A DNA stretch of 64,000 nt from JAEUOS01 sp964470865 (GTDB taxonomy: Bacteria > Pseudomonadota > Gammaproteobacteria > Burkholderiales > JAEUOS01): positions 1 to 64,000 of the forward strand of contig CAYYFR010000002.1 in assembly GCA_964470865.1 (NCBI GenBank). Direction: 5' to 3'. The notes beneath the pieces are model-generated. The model did not search any database, was not told the origin of the DNA, and was given only the letters and a program-made list of their open reading frames with translations. How positions within the stretch are numbered: position 1 is the first letter of the stretch; each line of letters starts with the position of its first letter. Below, piece after piece: positions 16,738 to 25,128 of this stretch. Position numbers and translations under genes: made by a program.

Positions 16738-18066
16738 ATGTCAGCCACTAGCCAAACCGGCAAGTCTCCCCGCGTTGTAATCCTCGGCTGCGGCTTCGGC
16801 GGCCTGTTCGCCGCCCGCGCCCTTGCCCGCGTGCCGGTCGCGGTGACCCTGATCGACCGCACCAATCATCACCTGTTCCAGCCTCTGCTCTACCAGGTGG
16901 CAACCGCCGGCCTGTCGGCACCGGCGGTTGCCGCGCCGATCCGCAATATTCTGGCGCGCCAGGACAACGTCACCGTGATCTACGGCGAGGCCCAGCACAT
17001 CGACCGCGAACGCCGTGCCGTCGTGCTCGATGGCGGCGATGAAGTTCTATACGATCATCTCGTGCTCGCCACCGGCGTGACCAACAGCTATTTCGGCAAC
17101 GACGCCTGGGCGGCGCACGCGCCCAGTCTCAAGACGCTCGACGATGCCTACGAAATCCGGCGTCGCGTGCTGCTCGCCTTCGAACACGCCGAGCGCGAAA
17201 CAGACCCGGTCAAGCGTGCCGCCTGGCTCACCTTTGCCGTCATTGGCGCCGGCGCCACCGGTGTCGAACTGGCCGGTGCCTGCGCTGAAATCGCACGCCA
17301 CACATTGCGCGGCGAGTTCCGCCGCTTCGACCCGCGCAATGCGCGCATAGTGCTCATCGAAGGCAGCGAACGGGTTTTGCCCGGTTACCCGGCCGGGCTG
17401 TCCGAGCGCGCGCGCCTGCAGCTTGAGCGTCTCGGCGTCACGGTGTGGCTCGGCCGGCGCGTCACCGGCATCGATGCCGAGGGCGTGCAAATGGGTGAAG
17501 AACGTCTCGCCGCACGCACCATGGTGTGGGCCGCGGGTGTGGCCGCCTCACCGCTGGGTACAAGGCTGGACGTGCCGCTCGACCGCGCCGGCCGGGTGGT
17601 TGTCAACAACGATCTATCGGTTCCGGGCTATCCCGACATCAGCGTCATCGGTGATCTTGCCGCACTGCCCTGGCACGAACCGCCGGTGCCCGGTGTGGCG
17701 CCTGCCGCCAAGCAAATGGGCCGTCACGCCGCTCTCAACATCGCGCGGCGTCAGAAGGGTGAAGCGCCCGAGCCGTTTGCCTATCGCGACTACGGCATGC
17801 TGGCTACCATCGGGCGTAACTCCGCGGTGGCCCTGTTCGGCCGACTTCAAATTTCAGGCTACCTGGCCTGGCTGTTGTGGCTTACGGCGCACATCTTCTT
17901 TCTGATCGGCTTTCGCAATCGCCTGGTGGTAATGATCGACTGGGCCTGGGCCTACTGGACCTTCGAGCGCAATGCCCGCATCGTCACCGGCAGCGACCGC
18001 GCCGGCGGACAGACAAGCCACAGCCCGCCTGCGGCCCCGCCGCCAGGGCCGCCGCGCGGACCCTGA
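16738..18066 (+). CDS. ndh: type II NADH dehydrogenase (NDH-2)
   Basis: A 442-residue flavoprotein that passes electrons from NADH to quinone at the inner membrane without pumping protons. The FAD motif is VVILGCGFGGLFAARALA near the N-terminus, the NDH-2 quinone-site signature is HHLFQPLLYQVATAGLS, the second Rossmann motif is FAVIGAGATGVELAGACAEI and the third FAD contact is VIGDLAALPW followed by PAAKQMGRHAA. The hydrophobic C-terminus (YLAWLLWLTAHIFFLIGF then DWAWAYW) is the membrane anchor typical of the family. I use the ATG at 16738; upstream in-frame codons belong to the CoA-transferase relic. A strong hairpin follows the stop. Confidence 0.92.
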   Translation: MSATSQTGKSPRVVILGCGFGGLFAARALARVPVAVTLIDRTNHHLFQPLLYQVATAGLSAPAVAAPIRNILARQDNVTVIYGEAQHIDRERRAVVLDGGDEVLYDHLVLATGVTNSYFGNDAWAAHAPSLKTLDDAYEIRRRVLLAFEHAERETDPVKRAAWLTFAVIGAGATGVELAGACAEIARHTLRGEFRRFDPRNARIVLIEGSERVLPGYPAGLSERARLQLERLGVTVWLGRRVTGIDAEGVQMGEERLAARTMVWAAGVAASPLGTRLDVPLDRAGRVVVNNDLSVPGYPDISVIGDLAALPWHEPPVPGVAPAAKQMGRHAALNIARRQKGEAPEPFAYRDYGMLATIGRNSAVALFGRLQISGYLAWLLWLTAHIFFLIGFRNRLVVMIDWAWAYWTFERNARIVTGSDRAGGQTSHSPPAAPPPGPPRGP

Positions 18067-18072
18067 TTGCGC

Positions 18073-18107
18073 CGGCATTGGGCGCGTGCGGCACGCACCC
18101 AATGCCG
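18073..18107. terminator. bidirectional hairpin between ndh and the VOC gene
   Basis: CGGCATTGGG (18073-18082) pairs with CCCAATGCCG (18098-18107), and the inside GCGTGC/GCACGC pairs again, giving a near-continuous 16 bp stem with a one-base tip. It lies between converging genes but has no T tract, so it may block read-through or protect 3' ends rather than act as a classic terminator. Confidence 0.55.
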
Positions 18108-18117
18108 CGTCCATGAC

Positions 18118-18501
18118 CTACGCGACGTATTTCGAAACCTCGATCAGGTTATGGTCCGGATCGCGGAAATAGACCGACATGATCGGCCCCAGCGCGCCGC
18201 TGCGCTCGCCCGGCCCGTCTTCGATGGCCACGCCGCAGGCAGCCAGGTGCGTGACGACATCCGCGATCGGTGTGCTGACAATGAAACACAGGTCGGCCGA
18301 GCCCGGCATCGGGCATGCGGCATTCGGCTTGAATGGCGCTTCCGCCGGATGCAGGTTGATCTTCGACTGGCCGAACGCCATCGCCTTGCGGCCGACGCCG
18401 AAGCTCAGGGTGCGCATGCCCATCACCTTCTCGTAGAACGCGATGGTGGCGCCCATCTTAGCGACGGTGAGCACCAGGTGGTCGAGGCGTTCGACTTTCA
18501 C
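18118..18501 (-). CDS. VOC (glyoxalase/bleomycin resistance) family protein
   Basis: A 127-residue single-domain protein with two beta-alpha-beta-beta-beta modules: VERLDHLVLTVAKMGATIAF YEKV at the start and FRDPDHNLIEVSKY at the end. Metal ligands would be His in LDHLV, a residue in DLCFIV, and the terminal Glu in LIEV; the middle ligand is less clear. Family members include lyases, dioxygenases and antibiotic-binding proteins, so the substrate is unknown. I choose the GTG at 18501 because GGGAGA lies six bases upstream and homologues begin this close to LDHLV. It follows gltX by 13 bases and is probably cotranscribed. Confidence 0.8.
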   Translation of the reverse strand: MKVERLDHLVLTVAKMGATIAFYEKVMGMRTLSFGVGRKAMAFGQSKINLHPAEAPFKPNAACPMPGSADLCFIVSTPIADVVTHLAACGVAIEDGPGERSGALGPIMSVYFRDPDHNLIEVSKYVA

Positions 18502-18514
18502 CGTCTTCTCCCGT

Positions 18515-19906
18515 CTACGAGTACTTGCCCAGGCGCTCCTGCACCCGCTCGCGGCCGAACAGTTCAAGCACCGCGTCGAGCGAGGGGGTCTGTGTCGTGC
18601 CGGCCACGATCACGCGCACAGGCATGGCCAGTTGCGGCATCTTCACGCCGAATCGAGTGAGCGTCGCCTTGATCTCGGTGCTGATAGCGGCCCTCTTCCA
18701 AACCGCGCCGGCTAGCCGCTTGTGCAGTTCGGCAATCAGGGGCCGCGTCGCGGCTGTCACATGTACTGCAAGCAATTCTTCGGCCGGTGCATGCTGGCGA
18801 TAGAAAAGCATCGCGGCATCCGCGATCTCGTGCAGGGTGTTGGCGCGGTCCTTCACCAGGGCGATCACCGGCGCCAGCGCGGGGCCGCCGGCCACCACTC
18901 CGTCGCGCTCCCGGATCAGCGGCTCGACCAGTACGGCCAGCCGCGCGCTGTCGGCTTCCTTGATGTACTCGTGGTTGAGCCAGGTCAGCTTGGCCAGGTC
19001 GAACTGGGCCGCCGAGCGGCTGACGCTGGCCAGTTCGAACCATTCGATGAATTTTTCGCGCGGAAATTTTTCGGCATCGCCATGGCTCCAGCCAAGCCGC
19101 GCCAGGTAGTTGAACAAGGCTTCCGGCAAATAGCCGTCGGCCGGATACTGCATCACGCTGACCGCACCATGACGCTTGGAAAGCTTTTCGCCATCCGGCC
19201 CGAGGATGGTCGGCAGGTGCGCGAACTGCGGCACCGGCGCACCGAGTGCGCGGTAGATGTTGATTTGGCGTGGCGTGTTGTTGACATGATCGTCACCGCG
19301 CACCACATGGGTGATGGCCATGTCGAGATCATCGATCACCACCGCGAAGTTGTAGGTGGGCACCAGATCGCCGCGCGCGATCACCAGGTCGTCGAGTTCT
19401 GTATTGCTGATGCTGATGTCGCCCTTGACCAGGTCATGCCAGGCCACATCCCCGGTATCGGGGTTGCGAAAACGGATGACCGGCGCAACGCCGGGCGGCG
19501 GCACCTTGCCCGCCGCATTCTCCGGGCGCCAGCGGCCGTCGTAGCGCGGCTTAAGGTTGTGCGCGCGCTGCTCCTCGCGCAGGGCATCAAGCTCTTCACG
19601 GCTGGCGTAACAGCGGTAAGCGCGGCCGTCGGCCAGCATCAGCGCAAGCACTTCCCGGTAGCGCGCCAGGCGCGCGGTCTGGCGCACTGGCCCCTCGTCG
19701 TAGTCCAGGCCCAGCCAGGCCATGCTTTCAACAATGACCTGCACCGCTTCTTCGGTGGAGCGCTGCAGATCCGTATCCTCGATGCGCAACACGAACTTGC
19801 CGCCGTGATGGCGCGCATAGGCCCATGAAAAGAGCGCCGCGCGGGCATTGCCCAAATGCAGAAAACCGGTCGGGCTGGGAGCAAAGCGGGTGCGAACCTG
19901 CGCCAT
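18515..19906 (-). CDS. gltX: glutamyl-tRNA synthetase
   Basis: A class I synthetase of 463 residues charging tRNA-Glu. The start RFAPSPTGFLHLGNARAAL contains the HIGH-equivalent HLGN, RIEDTDLQRS binds glutamate and ATP, and KLSKRHG is the KMSKS-equivalent. The usual zinc-binding cysteines near residue 100-125 are absent (YRCYASREELDALREEQ has one), as in many beta/gamma-proteobacterial forms. I prefer ATG at 19906; a TTG five codons earlier is open. Full-length C-terminal anticodon-binding domain is present. An interspersed repeat (19951-20068) lies upstream. Confidence 0.95.
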   Translation of the reverse strand: MAQVRTRFAPSPTGFLHLGNARAALFSWAYARHHGGKFVLRIEDTDLQRSTEEAVQVIVESMAWLGLDYDEGPVRQTARLARYREVLALMLADGRAYRCYASREELDALREEQRAHNLKPRYDGRWRPENAAGKVPPPGVAPVIRFRNPDTGDVAWHDLVKGDISISNTELDDLVIARGDLVPTYNFAVVIDDLDMAITHVVRGDDHVNNTPRQINIYRALGAPVPQFAHLPTILGPDGEKLSKRHGAVSVMQYPADGYLPEALFNYLARLGWSHGDAEKFPREKFIEWFELASVSRSAAQFDLAKLTWLNHEYIKEADSARLAVLVEPLIRERDGVVAGGPALAPVIALVKDRANTLHEIADAAMLFYRQHAPAEELLAVHVTAATRPLIAELHKRLAGAVWKRAAISTEIKATLTRFGVKMPQLAMPVRVIVAGTTQTPSLDAVLELFGRERVQERLGKYS

Positions 19907-19950
19907 GAAGCTGTTCTGCAAAAGGAGACAAGCCAGCGATTGTAGCTGCT

Positions 19951-20068
19951 AAGGAAATACCGAATCAGCCCGTAGGTGCAAGAAAACCGCGTTTGCAAGC
20001 GCTTGAATCGAAACGTGCTGCCGATCGATGGCCTGAATTGCAGGGCCTTTCTCAGCATTTCCCCCAGC
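19951..20068 (-). repeat. interspersed ~115 bp repeat, copy D (MITE-like)
   Basis: The segment aligns over its whole length with copies at 49424, 39376 and 51017. On the minus strand it shares a CTGA(G/A)AAAG(G/T)CCCTG-type left end, a central TTTCGATTCAA, TTGCAA(G/A)(A/C)GCG and a CACCTACGGGCTGATTC right end, where the two ends are roughly inverted copies of each other. It is the most diverged of the four copies and lies between gltX and the tRNA-Val promoter. Confidence 0.6.
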
Positions 20069-20119
20069 ATTTTCCGCAAGGTATGGCGCAGCTTTTTGCT
20101 ACAATTACCAACTCTCTTC

Positions 20120-20194
20120 GGGCGGTTAACTCAGCGGTAGAGTGCCACCTTCACACGGTGGAAGTCACTGGTTCGATCCCAGTACCGCCCACCA
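20120..20194 (+). tRNA. tRNA-Val (anticodon CAC)
   Basis: A 75-base cloverleaf with encoded CCA. Acceptor GGGCGGT pairs with ACCGCCC, anticodon loop TTCACAC flanked by CCACC/GGTGG gives CAC, T arm CTGGTTCGATCCCAG. A TACAAT at 20100-20105 is a plausible -10 box; no good -35 is seen. Confidence 0.95.
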
Positions 20195-20230
20195 GGAACA
20201 CGTTTCAAGAAACATCAGGTGGTATCAAAG

Positions 20231-20270
20231 AAGCCCGCTCTCCTTTTTAGGACGGCGGGTTTTTTGTTCC
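20231..20270 (+). terminator. rho-independent terminator after tRNA-Val
   Basis: CCCGCTCTCC, a TTTTTA loop and GGACGGCGGG form an imperfect stem followed by six T, starting about 37 bases after the tRNA end. Confidence 0.75.
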
Positions 20271-20293
20271 CTGACGTATCAGAACGCTCACAC

Positions 20294-20681
20294 TCACGCC
20301 CTCGCTCCCACACCCGGCAGCACGTCCTTCATGTCGGCGCGCAGTTGCTCCGACTCCAGCGCCTGCTTGCTCATGGCGCTATGCGCACTGAGCGCGTCCA
20401 TCACCGCGTTCATGATCTCGCTGGCCGGGTCGGGTTCAACCAGAACTAGACATGGCGTGGACGGCGGCATGGTATGTCCGGGGAGGCGAACTGCTCCTTG
20501 GTGCTGTTCATCGCCTGTTCGGGCAGCTTCTCGGATTGCCCGCGCCGGCGGCATTGCCCTGGTTGAACGGCAGGAAGGCCGTATCCGGCCCGGCCAGGTC
20601 GCAACGGGCGTTGTGGCCGGCGTCGTACAAGCAGCCGGCGGCGGCCGGGTCCGCGCAAATCTCGTTTTGCAGATGGATTTC
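20294..20681 (-). pseudogene. relic of a type I restriction endonuclease subunit (HsdR-like)
   Basis: Two pieces survive on the minus strand. Bases 20681-20532 encode EIHLQNEICADPAAAGCLYD then FLPFNQGNAAGAGNP, resembling the HsdR N-terminal domain (EICxxLAxxGWLYD and FNQG...GNP). Bases 20446-20297, in another frame, encode EIMNAVMDALSAHSAMSKQA and LESEQLRADMKDVL, which closely follows the HsdR C-terminal helix region (EIM.A..DA...H..MS.QAL.S...R..LKDIL). The motor and nuclease core between them, normally about 800 codons, is gone. No hsdM or hsdS is visible. The assignment rests on remembered family motifs. Confidence 0.55.
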
Positions 20682-20692
20682 GGGGTGCAGGG

Positions 20693-20860
20693 TCAAGGCA
20701 TGAAGCGTGTGACGAACGCAGCAGGTGTGAGGATTGGATAGGACCCTGCCAAGGCGAGCAAGTCTTGGTCTCCGGTGACGAGCCAGTCGGCGCCGGGGCA
20801 CAACAGCGCCGCAATGCCGAAGAATAGCCGCCGGCAAACTGCGCTGCATGGAGTCGCAGC
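20693..20860 (-). pseudogene. relic of a PIN-domain toxin (C-terminal part)
   Basis: Reading the minus strand to a TGA at 20695-20693 gives LFFGIAALLCPGADWLVTGD then QDLLALAGSYPILTPAAFVT. GADWLVTGDxDLL is the hallmark C-terminal block of PIN nucleases of the AF0296-like putative toxin family, with catalytic aspartates. The N-terminal half and its usual antitoxin are missing. Together with the HsdR relic this makes 20280-20880 a gene graveyard; I see no intact gene up to 21055. Confidence 0.65.
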
Positions 20861-21055
20861 GCGCCGCGCTCACCCGACTGCGCAGCGCGCGATGTTAGAG
20901 TCGCCAATTGCGGGCAGCGCGCCGGCTCTTGCGCCGAATGGTTTGCGCATGGCCAGGCCGCGCCGCCCGGCCGTGTGTGCATTGACCATCATGGCCGGCA
21001 AACTGCCGGGCGGTCGACGCGGCAGCAGCCGGCCTTGGCTTGACGGAATGGACCA

Positions 21056-22651
21056 ATGATTGAACGCATGAGCCTCAAATGCACAGTGCCGGGCGCGACC
21101 GCAAGTCCTGCCATTGGCCGTGCGCCAGGCGCTCGCGGACGGGGTGCGCTGGCTTGCAGCGTCGTCGCTTTCCTGTGCGCCTTCGCCCTGTTCCTCCCCG
21201 CACTCGCATCTGCCGACAACCCAAAACTCGTGGTCGGCTCCAAACGCTTCACCGAGTCTTACATCCTGGGCGAGATCGTGGCACAGACCGCCGCCCCGCA
21301 CGCCAGCGTTACGCACCGCCAGGGCCTGGGCAATACCGCGGTGGTCTATGAGGCCCTCAAGGCCGGCGCGATCGATATCTACCCCGAGTATCTGGGCACC
21401 ATCGATGCCGAGATACTGAAGAACCAGCAGCCGACTGACCTGGCGATGATGCGCGCAAAGCTGGCAGCCCAGGGCCTCGATATCGCGGTGCCGCTGGGCT
21501 TCCAGAACGGCTATGCGCTGGCCATGCGGGCCGAGCAGGCGCGCCAGTCGGGCATCACGCGCATCAGCGACCTCAAGCGCCACCCGACGCTCACCCTGGG
21601 CCTTTCACACGAGTTCATCGGCCGCGCCGACGGCTGGCCCGGACTCATGGTGCGCTACGGGCTGCCGCAAAAACCGACAGGCATCGATCACGGCATCGCC
21701 TATGAGGCACTGGCCGCCGGTCGCATTGCACTTACGGACATTTACTCGACCGATGCCAAGATCGCGGCACTGCAACTTGCCGTGCTGGAAGACGACGCCG
21801 GCTACTTCCCGCGCTACGACGCTGTGCTCCTGTATCGGCGCGATGCCGCGCAGCGCTTTCCCCAGGCCTGGCAGGCGATCCTGTCTCTCGAGGGGCGCAT
21901 TCCCGCAGCCCGCATGATCGCGATGAACGGCGACGCCGAACTGCGCGGGCGCCCTTTTGCCGCCATCGCCGCCGATTTCGTCAAGCCACAAGGCGCAGTC
22001 GCGACCACCGGCCGTGCCGGCTTCATCGAGCGCCTGTTCGCCGACGACCTCGGGCGTCTGGCGCGCCAGCATTTGCTGCTGGTGCTGGTGGCAGTCGCGG
22101 CGGCGCTGGCGGTCGGCATTCCGCTGGGCGCGGCAGCCGCCGCGCGGCCCAGGCTGGAGCAGCCGGTGATGGCGGTAGTGGGCCTGCTGCAGACCATTCC
22201 TTCGCTGGCACTCCTTGCGATCCTGATTCCGCTGTTGGGAGACATCGGTACGGTGCCGGCGCTGGTGGCCTTGTCACTCTATGCGCTGCTGCCGATCGTG
22301 CGCAACGTGACGACCGGCCTGCAACAGGTTTCTTCGGGCTTGCGCATGGCCGGTACCGCGCTTGGCCTGACGCGATGGCAACGCTGGTCGTCGATCGACC
22401 TGCCGCTGGCAACGCCGGTGATACTGGCCGGCGTCAAGACGGCAGCCGTCACCACCGTTGGCACCGCCACCATCGCCGCCTTCATCGGTGCCGGCGGCTT
22501 TGGCGAACGCATCGCCTCCGGCCTGGCGCTCAACGATCACAGCGCCTTGCTGGCTGGAGCGGTGCCGGCGGCGGCGATGGCACTGGCCACCCAGGGCCTG
22601 TTCGAACTATTGGACCGCTGGCTAATGCGCGGCAGGCAAGCAAGCCGCTGA
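21056..22651 (+). CDS. fused substrate-binding protein and permease of an osmoprotectant (glycine betaine/choline type) ABC transporter
   Basis: The 531-residue protein starts with a signal-anchor helix, then an OpuAC/ProX-like receptor: KLVVGSKRFTESYILGEIVA, IDIYPEYLGTID and LTDIYSTDAKIAA, typical of the OpuC/OsmX group that binds quaternary ammonium compounds. From about residue 345 come membrane helices with the permease EAA-type loop GLRMAGTALGLTRWQRWSSIDLP and the end FIGAGGFGERIASGLALND. Receptor-permease fusions are known, but the ATPase gene that normally lies beside them is absent here (upstream is the relic region, downstream a DUF427 gene). It must share an ATPase encoded elsewhere or be non-functional. 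GGAATGGACCA precedes the ATG. Confidence 0.85.
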   Translation: MIERMSLKCTVPGATASPAIGRAPGARGRGALACSVVAFLCAFALFLPALASADNPKLVVGSKRFTESYILGEIVAQTAAPHASVTHRQGLGNTAVVYEALKAGAIDIYPEYLGTIDAEILKNQQPTDLAMMRAKLAAQGLDIAVPLGFQNGYALAMRAEQARQSGITRISDLKRHPTLTLGLSHEFIGRADGWPGLMVRYGLPQKPTGIDHGIAYEALAAGRIALTDIYSTDAKIAALQLAVLEDDAGYFPRYDAVLLYRRDAAQRFPQAWQAILSLEGRIPAARMIAMNGDAELRGRPFAAIAADFVKPQGAVATTGRAGFIERLFADDLGRLARQHLLLVLVAVAAALAVGIPLGAAAAARPRLEQPVMAVVGLLQTIPSLALLAILIPLLGDIGTVPALVALSLYALLPIVRNVTTGLQQVSSGLRMAGTALGLTRWQRWSSIDLPLATPVILAGVKTAAVTTVGTATIAAFIGAGGFGERIASGLALNDHSALLAGAVPAAAMALATQGLFELLDRWLMRGRQASR

Positions 22652-22664
22652 GGGGACTGCTTGC

Positions 22665-22683
22665 GCCCTGAATTGCTCAGGGC
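22665..22683. terminator. hairpin between converging genes
   Basis: GCCCTGA and TCAGGGC form a perfect 7 bp stem with a five-base loop just beyond the permease stop and across the 3' end of the DUF427 gene. There is no T tract on either strand. Confidence 0.4.
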
Positions 22684-22958
22684 AAGACCTGCACACCCTT
22701 CCAGAATGCCACCCGCCCGGCCACCGCCTCGGCGCCCTTGATCGGGCTCGGGTAATACCACACGGCGTCTGCGTTGACCTGCCCACCCACATCGAGCGAG
22801 TAGTAACTGGCCACGCCTTTCCAGCCGCAGGTGGTGTGGGTGTCGCTCGGCCGCAGCAGTTCACGACGCAGCGTGCTTTCTGGAAAATAGTGGTTGCCTT
22901 CCACCACCACGGTATCGTCGCTCTCGGCGATCACTGTGTCTTTCCAGATGGCTTTCAT
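22677..22958 (-). CDS. DUF427 domain protein
   Basis: A 93-residue protein with the DUF427 pattern: MKAIWKDTVIAESDDTVVVE, NHYFPESTLRREL, THTTCGWKGVASYYSLDVGG, AVWYYPSP and a final FWKGVQV. The conserved Cys-Trp-Lys-Gly and YYP motifs are complete. The family forms a small beta barrel of unknown function. GAGGAACTG precedes the ATG at 22958. It stands alone between converging and diverging neighbours. Confidence 0.85.
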   Translation of the reverse strand: MKAIWKDTVIAESDDTVVVEGNHYFPESTLRRELLRPSDTHTTCGWKGVASYYSLDVGGQVNADAVWYYPSPIKGAEAVAGRVAFWKGVQVLP

Positions 22959-23132
22959 TGCAGTTCCTCGTGTGCGTTTACTCATGCCGCAATTTGCGGC
23001 TCCGGCCAACATCGTACCGCAGCGAGCTGAGGCAAGCACAAATCGGCGGCACGGCCGCAGCACAGGTCGAATCTTTGCACCCTTCTCCTGACGCGCCGAA
23101 CCCTTGCGCCCAATGCAGCCGATAATGGCGGC

Positions 23133-23612
23133 ATGAGGCACTCCTTTCCACTCTTCGGCGACCTTTCCTGGCTTGCCATGTTGCGGCGCTATCTCGCCGT
23201 TATCGCCATCGGCAACCTGCTTTGGGAAAGCGCCCACTTGCCGCTTTATACCCTGTGGGCCACCGGCAGCTGGGGCGACAAGGCTCTCGCCGTGTTGCAC
23301 TGTACCGGCGGCGATATCCTGATCGCCGCTGCGGCCTTGCTGGCCGGCCTGTTGCTGGCCGGCAGCGACCGCTGGCCGGCCAGCGGTTGGCTGCGCGTGA
23401 TGTGGCTGACTATCTGCATCGGCATTGGCTACACGATCTTCAGTGAATGGCTCAATCTGGTGGTGCGCCGCAGCTGGGCCTACGCCGACAGCATGCCGGT
23501 GGTGCCCTTGATCGGCATCGGCCTGACACCGTTGCTGCAATGGATCGTCGTCCCCCTGGCCGCTTTCTGGGTGGCGCACCGTGGCAGCGGCCGGCGCGGC
23601 GCGATGTACTGA
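23133..23612 (+). CDS. small integral membrane protein of unknown function
   Basis: A 159-residue protein with four predicted membrane helices: around YLAVIAIGNLLWESAHLPL, ILIAAAALLAGLLLAGSD, VMWLTICIGIGYTIFSEWLN and LLQWIVVPLAAFWVA. Conserved-looking polar residues inside the helices (NLLWESAH, HCTGGDI, FSEW) suggest a ligand or metal site rather than a simple anchor. I do not recognise the family. It begins about 175 bases from the divergent DUF427 gene. Confidence 0.65.
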   Translation: MRHSFPLFGDLSWLAMLRRYLAVIAIGNLLWESAHLPLYTLWATGSWGDKALAVLHCTGGDILIAAAALLAGLLLAGSDRWPASGWLRVMWLTICIGIGYTIFSEWLNLVVRRSWAYADSMPVVPLIGIGLTPLLQWIVVPLAAFWVAHRGSGRRGAMY

Positions 23613-23766
23613 ACGCAGCGCGCCCCGACCCGCGGCGCAGAAATCCACAAGCGCTATCATTCGGCCCGGCCGCGACGCGGCCCCCCCTCCTCTCGGGTTT
23701 CGCCAGGCGCCACCCGGCATTGCCTGACCCGGCAACAGCCACTTTTCACTCACCGCAAAGGTAGTC

Positions 23767-24663
23767 GTGTTCAAGAACGTCATGATGTATCGCATCGGCC
23801 CGGCGTGGACCGCGTCGATCAAGCAGATCGAGCAATCGCTGCAGCGGTTTCGCTTTGTCGAATGCGCCGCCAGCCAGGAAAGATCGGTGGGTTGGTGCGA
23901 GCCGCGCGGCCTCGCGCACGGCGCCCTGGTCGAAGCGGTCGGCGGTCAGTTGATTCTCAAGTTGATGATCGAATCGAAGCTGTTGCCCGCCACCGTGGTG
24001 CGACGCGCGCTCGAACAACGCATGGAAAAGATCGAAGCCACCACTGGGCGCAAGCCCGGCAAGAAGCAGGCGCGCGAGATCAAGGAAGAGCTGATCCGGG
24101 AACTGCTGCCGCTGGCGTTCACCAGGCAGACTGCGGTTACCGTATGGATCGACCCCAAGGCGCGCCTGCTGGTGATCGACACCACCACCCAGGCGCGCGC
24201 GGACGAGGTGTTGGTCAGCCTGATCCGTGCGCTCGACCAGTTCACCGTCACGCTGGTGCAAACCCGTCAGTCACCAGCCGCGGCGATGGCCCAATGGCTG
24301 ACCGAGCGCAGCGCGCCCGGGCACTTCGACCTCGATCGTGAATGCGAACTCAAATCCACCGACGACATGCAATCCGCGGTCAAGTACTCGCGCCATCTGC
24401 TCGATCTGGCCGAGATTCGCGGGCATGTGGAAGGCGGCAAGGTGCCAACGCGCCTGGCGATGCTGTGGACCGGCCGCATTGCCTTCGTGCTGACCGACAC
24501 GCTGCAGATCAAGAAGATCCGCTTCCTCGACGGCGTTTTCAAGGAAGCGGGCAGCACCGAAGAAGACCGCTTCGATGCCGACACCGCGATCGCCACCGGC
24601 GAGATGGCCAAGCTGATCCCGGAAATGATCAGCGCCCTGGGCGGCGAGTCGGCGCCTGCGTAA
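23767..24663 (+). CDS. rdgC: recombination-associated protein RdgC
   Basis: The 298-residue protein follows RdgC from the start (FKNVMMYRIG, where most homologues have WFKNLxxYRL) through GWCEPRG, KARLLVIDTTTQARADEVL, LIRALDQFTV and LALTWTGRIAFVLTDTLQIKKI-like LAMLWTGRIAFVLTDTLQIK to the acidic end. RdgC forms a toroidal dimer that binds double-stranded DNA and limits RecA filament formation. The start is a GTG at 23767, preceded by AAAGG; the first ATG (23782) would remove conserved residues. Monocistronic by spacing. Confidence 0.93.
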   Translation: MFKNVMMYRIGPAWTASIKQIEQSLQRFRFVECAASQERSVGWCEPRGLAHGALVEAVGGQLILKLMIESKLLPATVVRRALEQRMEKIEATTGRKPGKKQAREIKEELIRELLPLAFTRQTAVTVWIDPKARLLVIDTTTQARADEVLVSLIRALDQFTVTLVQTRQSPAAAMAQWLTERSAPGHFDLDRECELKSTDDMQSAVKYSRHLLDLAEIRGHVEGGKVPTRLAMLWTGRIAFVLTDTLQIKKIRFLDGVFKEAGSTEEDRFDADTAIATGEMAKLIPEMISALGGESAPA

Positions 24664-24958
24664 AGCCCGTCGCCCGCCGACATGCCCGCCACCGGCGGGC
24701 GCTGATCAATAGGCCCAGCCGCTGGCCTTGATGTGCCCGGCGCCTCCCGGTGCGCCATGGATTTCATCGAAGCCCGCGATCTTGCCCCAATGCGTCTTCA
24801 ATATTCATGCTCAACATCCTGCCTCCTGATCCCGACCGCCCGATAACCGGCCCGCAAAAGCAACAGCGACACCATCGCCAGCCTGTGCCAGCCGTTGATG
24901 ATAGCCAATGCCGATGCCATCCTCACACGCACCTCGCCGATATCGCAAATGCCGCGGG
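24664..24958. other. intergenic stretch with a GC hairpin and no convincing gene
   Basis: After rdgC, GCCCGCCG and CGGCGGGC (24669-24696) can form a stem without a T tract. On the minus strand a short frame ends in GFDEIHGAPGGAGHIKASGW at 24707, which looks like a real protein tail but runs into a stop about 30 codons upstream and has no family I recognise. Nothing else is seen before the regulatory site at 24959. Confidence 0.4.
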
Positions 24959-24999
24959 TTGATCCTGATCAAGTGCCTGCGCTGCGCCTGCCCTAGGAT
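24959..24999 (+). promoter_or_regulatory. FNR/ANR binding site and class II promoter for the CBS-domain gene
   Basis: TTGAT-CCTG-ATCAA at 24959-24972 is a perfect FNR/ANR palindrome. TAGGAT at 24994-24999 serves as the -10 box; a start about seven bases later (near 25006) puts the FNR site centre at about -41, the classic position for activation. There is no -35 element, as expected for class II sites. The next gene start on this strand is at 25129 (or 25042 for a longer form). Confidence 0.75.
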
Positions 25000-25128
25000 A
25001 AGTCGAATCACGGAGCACAACGTCCTTTAGCGGCCGGTGTTATGGGCTTCGGCAACAGCCAGTCACGCCGATCGGCACCGCCGCAACGGGCCAAAGGAAG
25101 GGAAGTTCCATGCAGTTTCGAGGCTTGC

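Noticed and set aside
20446..20982. 178-codon minus-strand frame
   Set aside because: Composition is Arg/Pro/Ser-rich shadow; the real signal in the region is the PIN and HsdR relics in other frames.
24707..24800. Protein-like tail GFDEIHGAPGGAGHIKASGW on the minus strand
   Set aside because: Only about 30 codons are open and no start or family could be recognised; kept as a note only.
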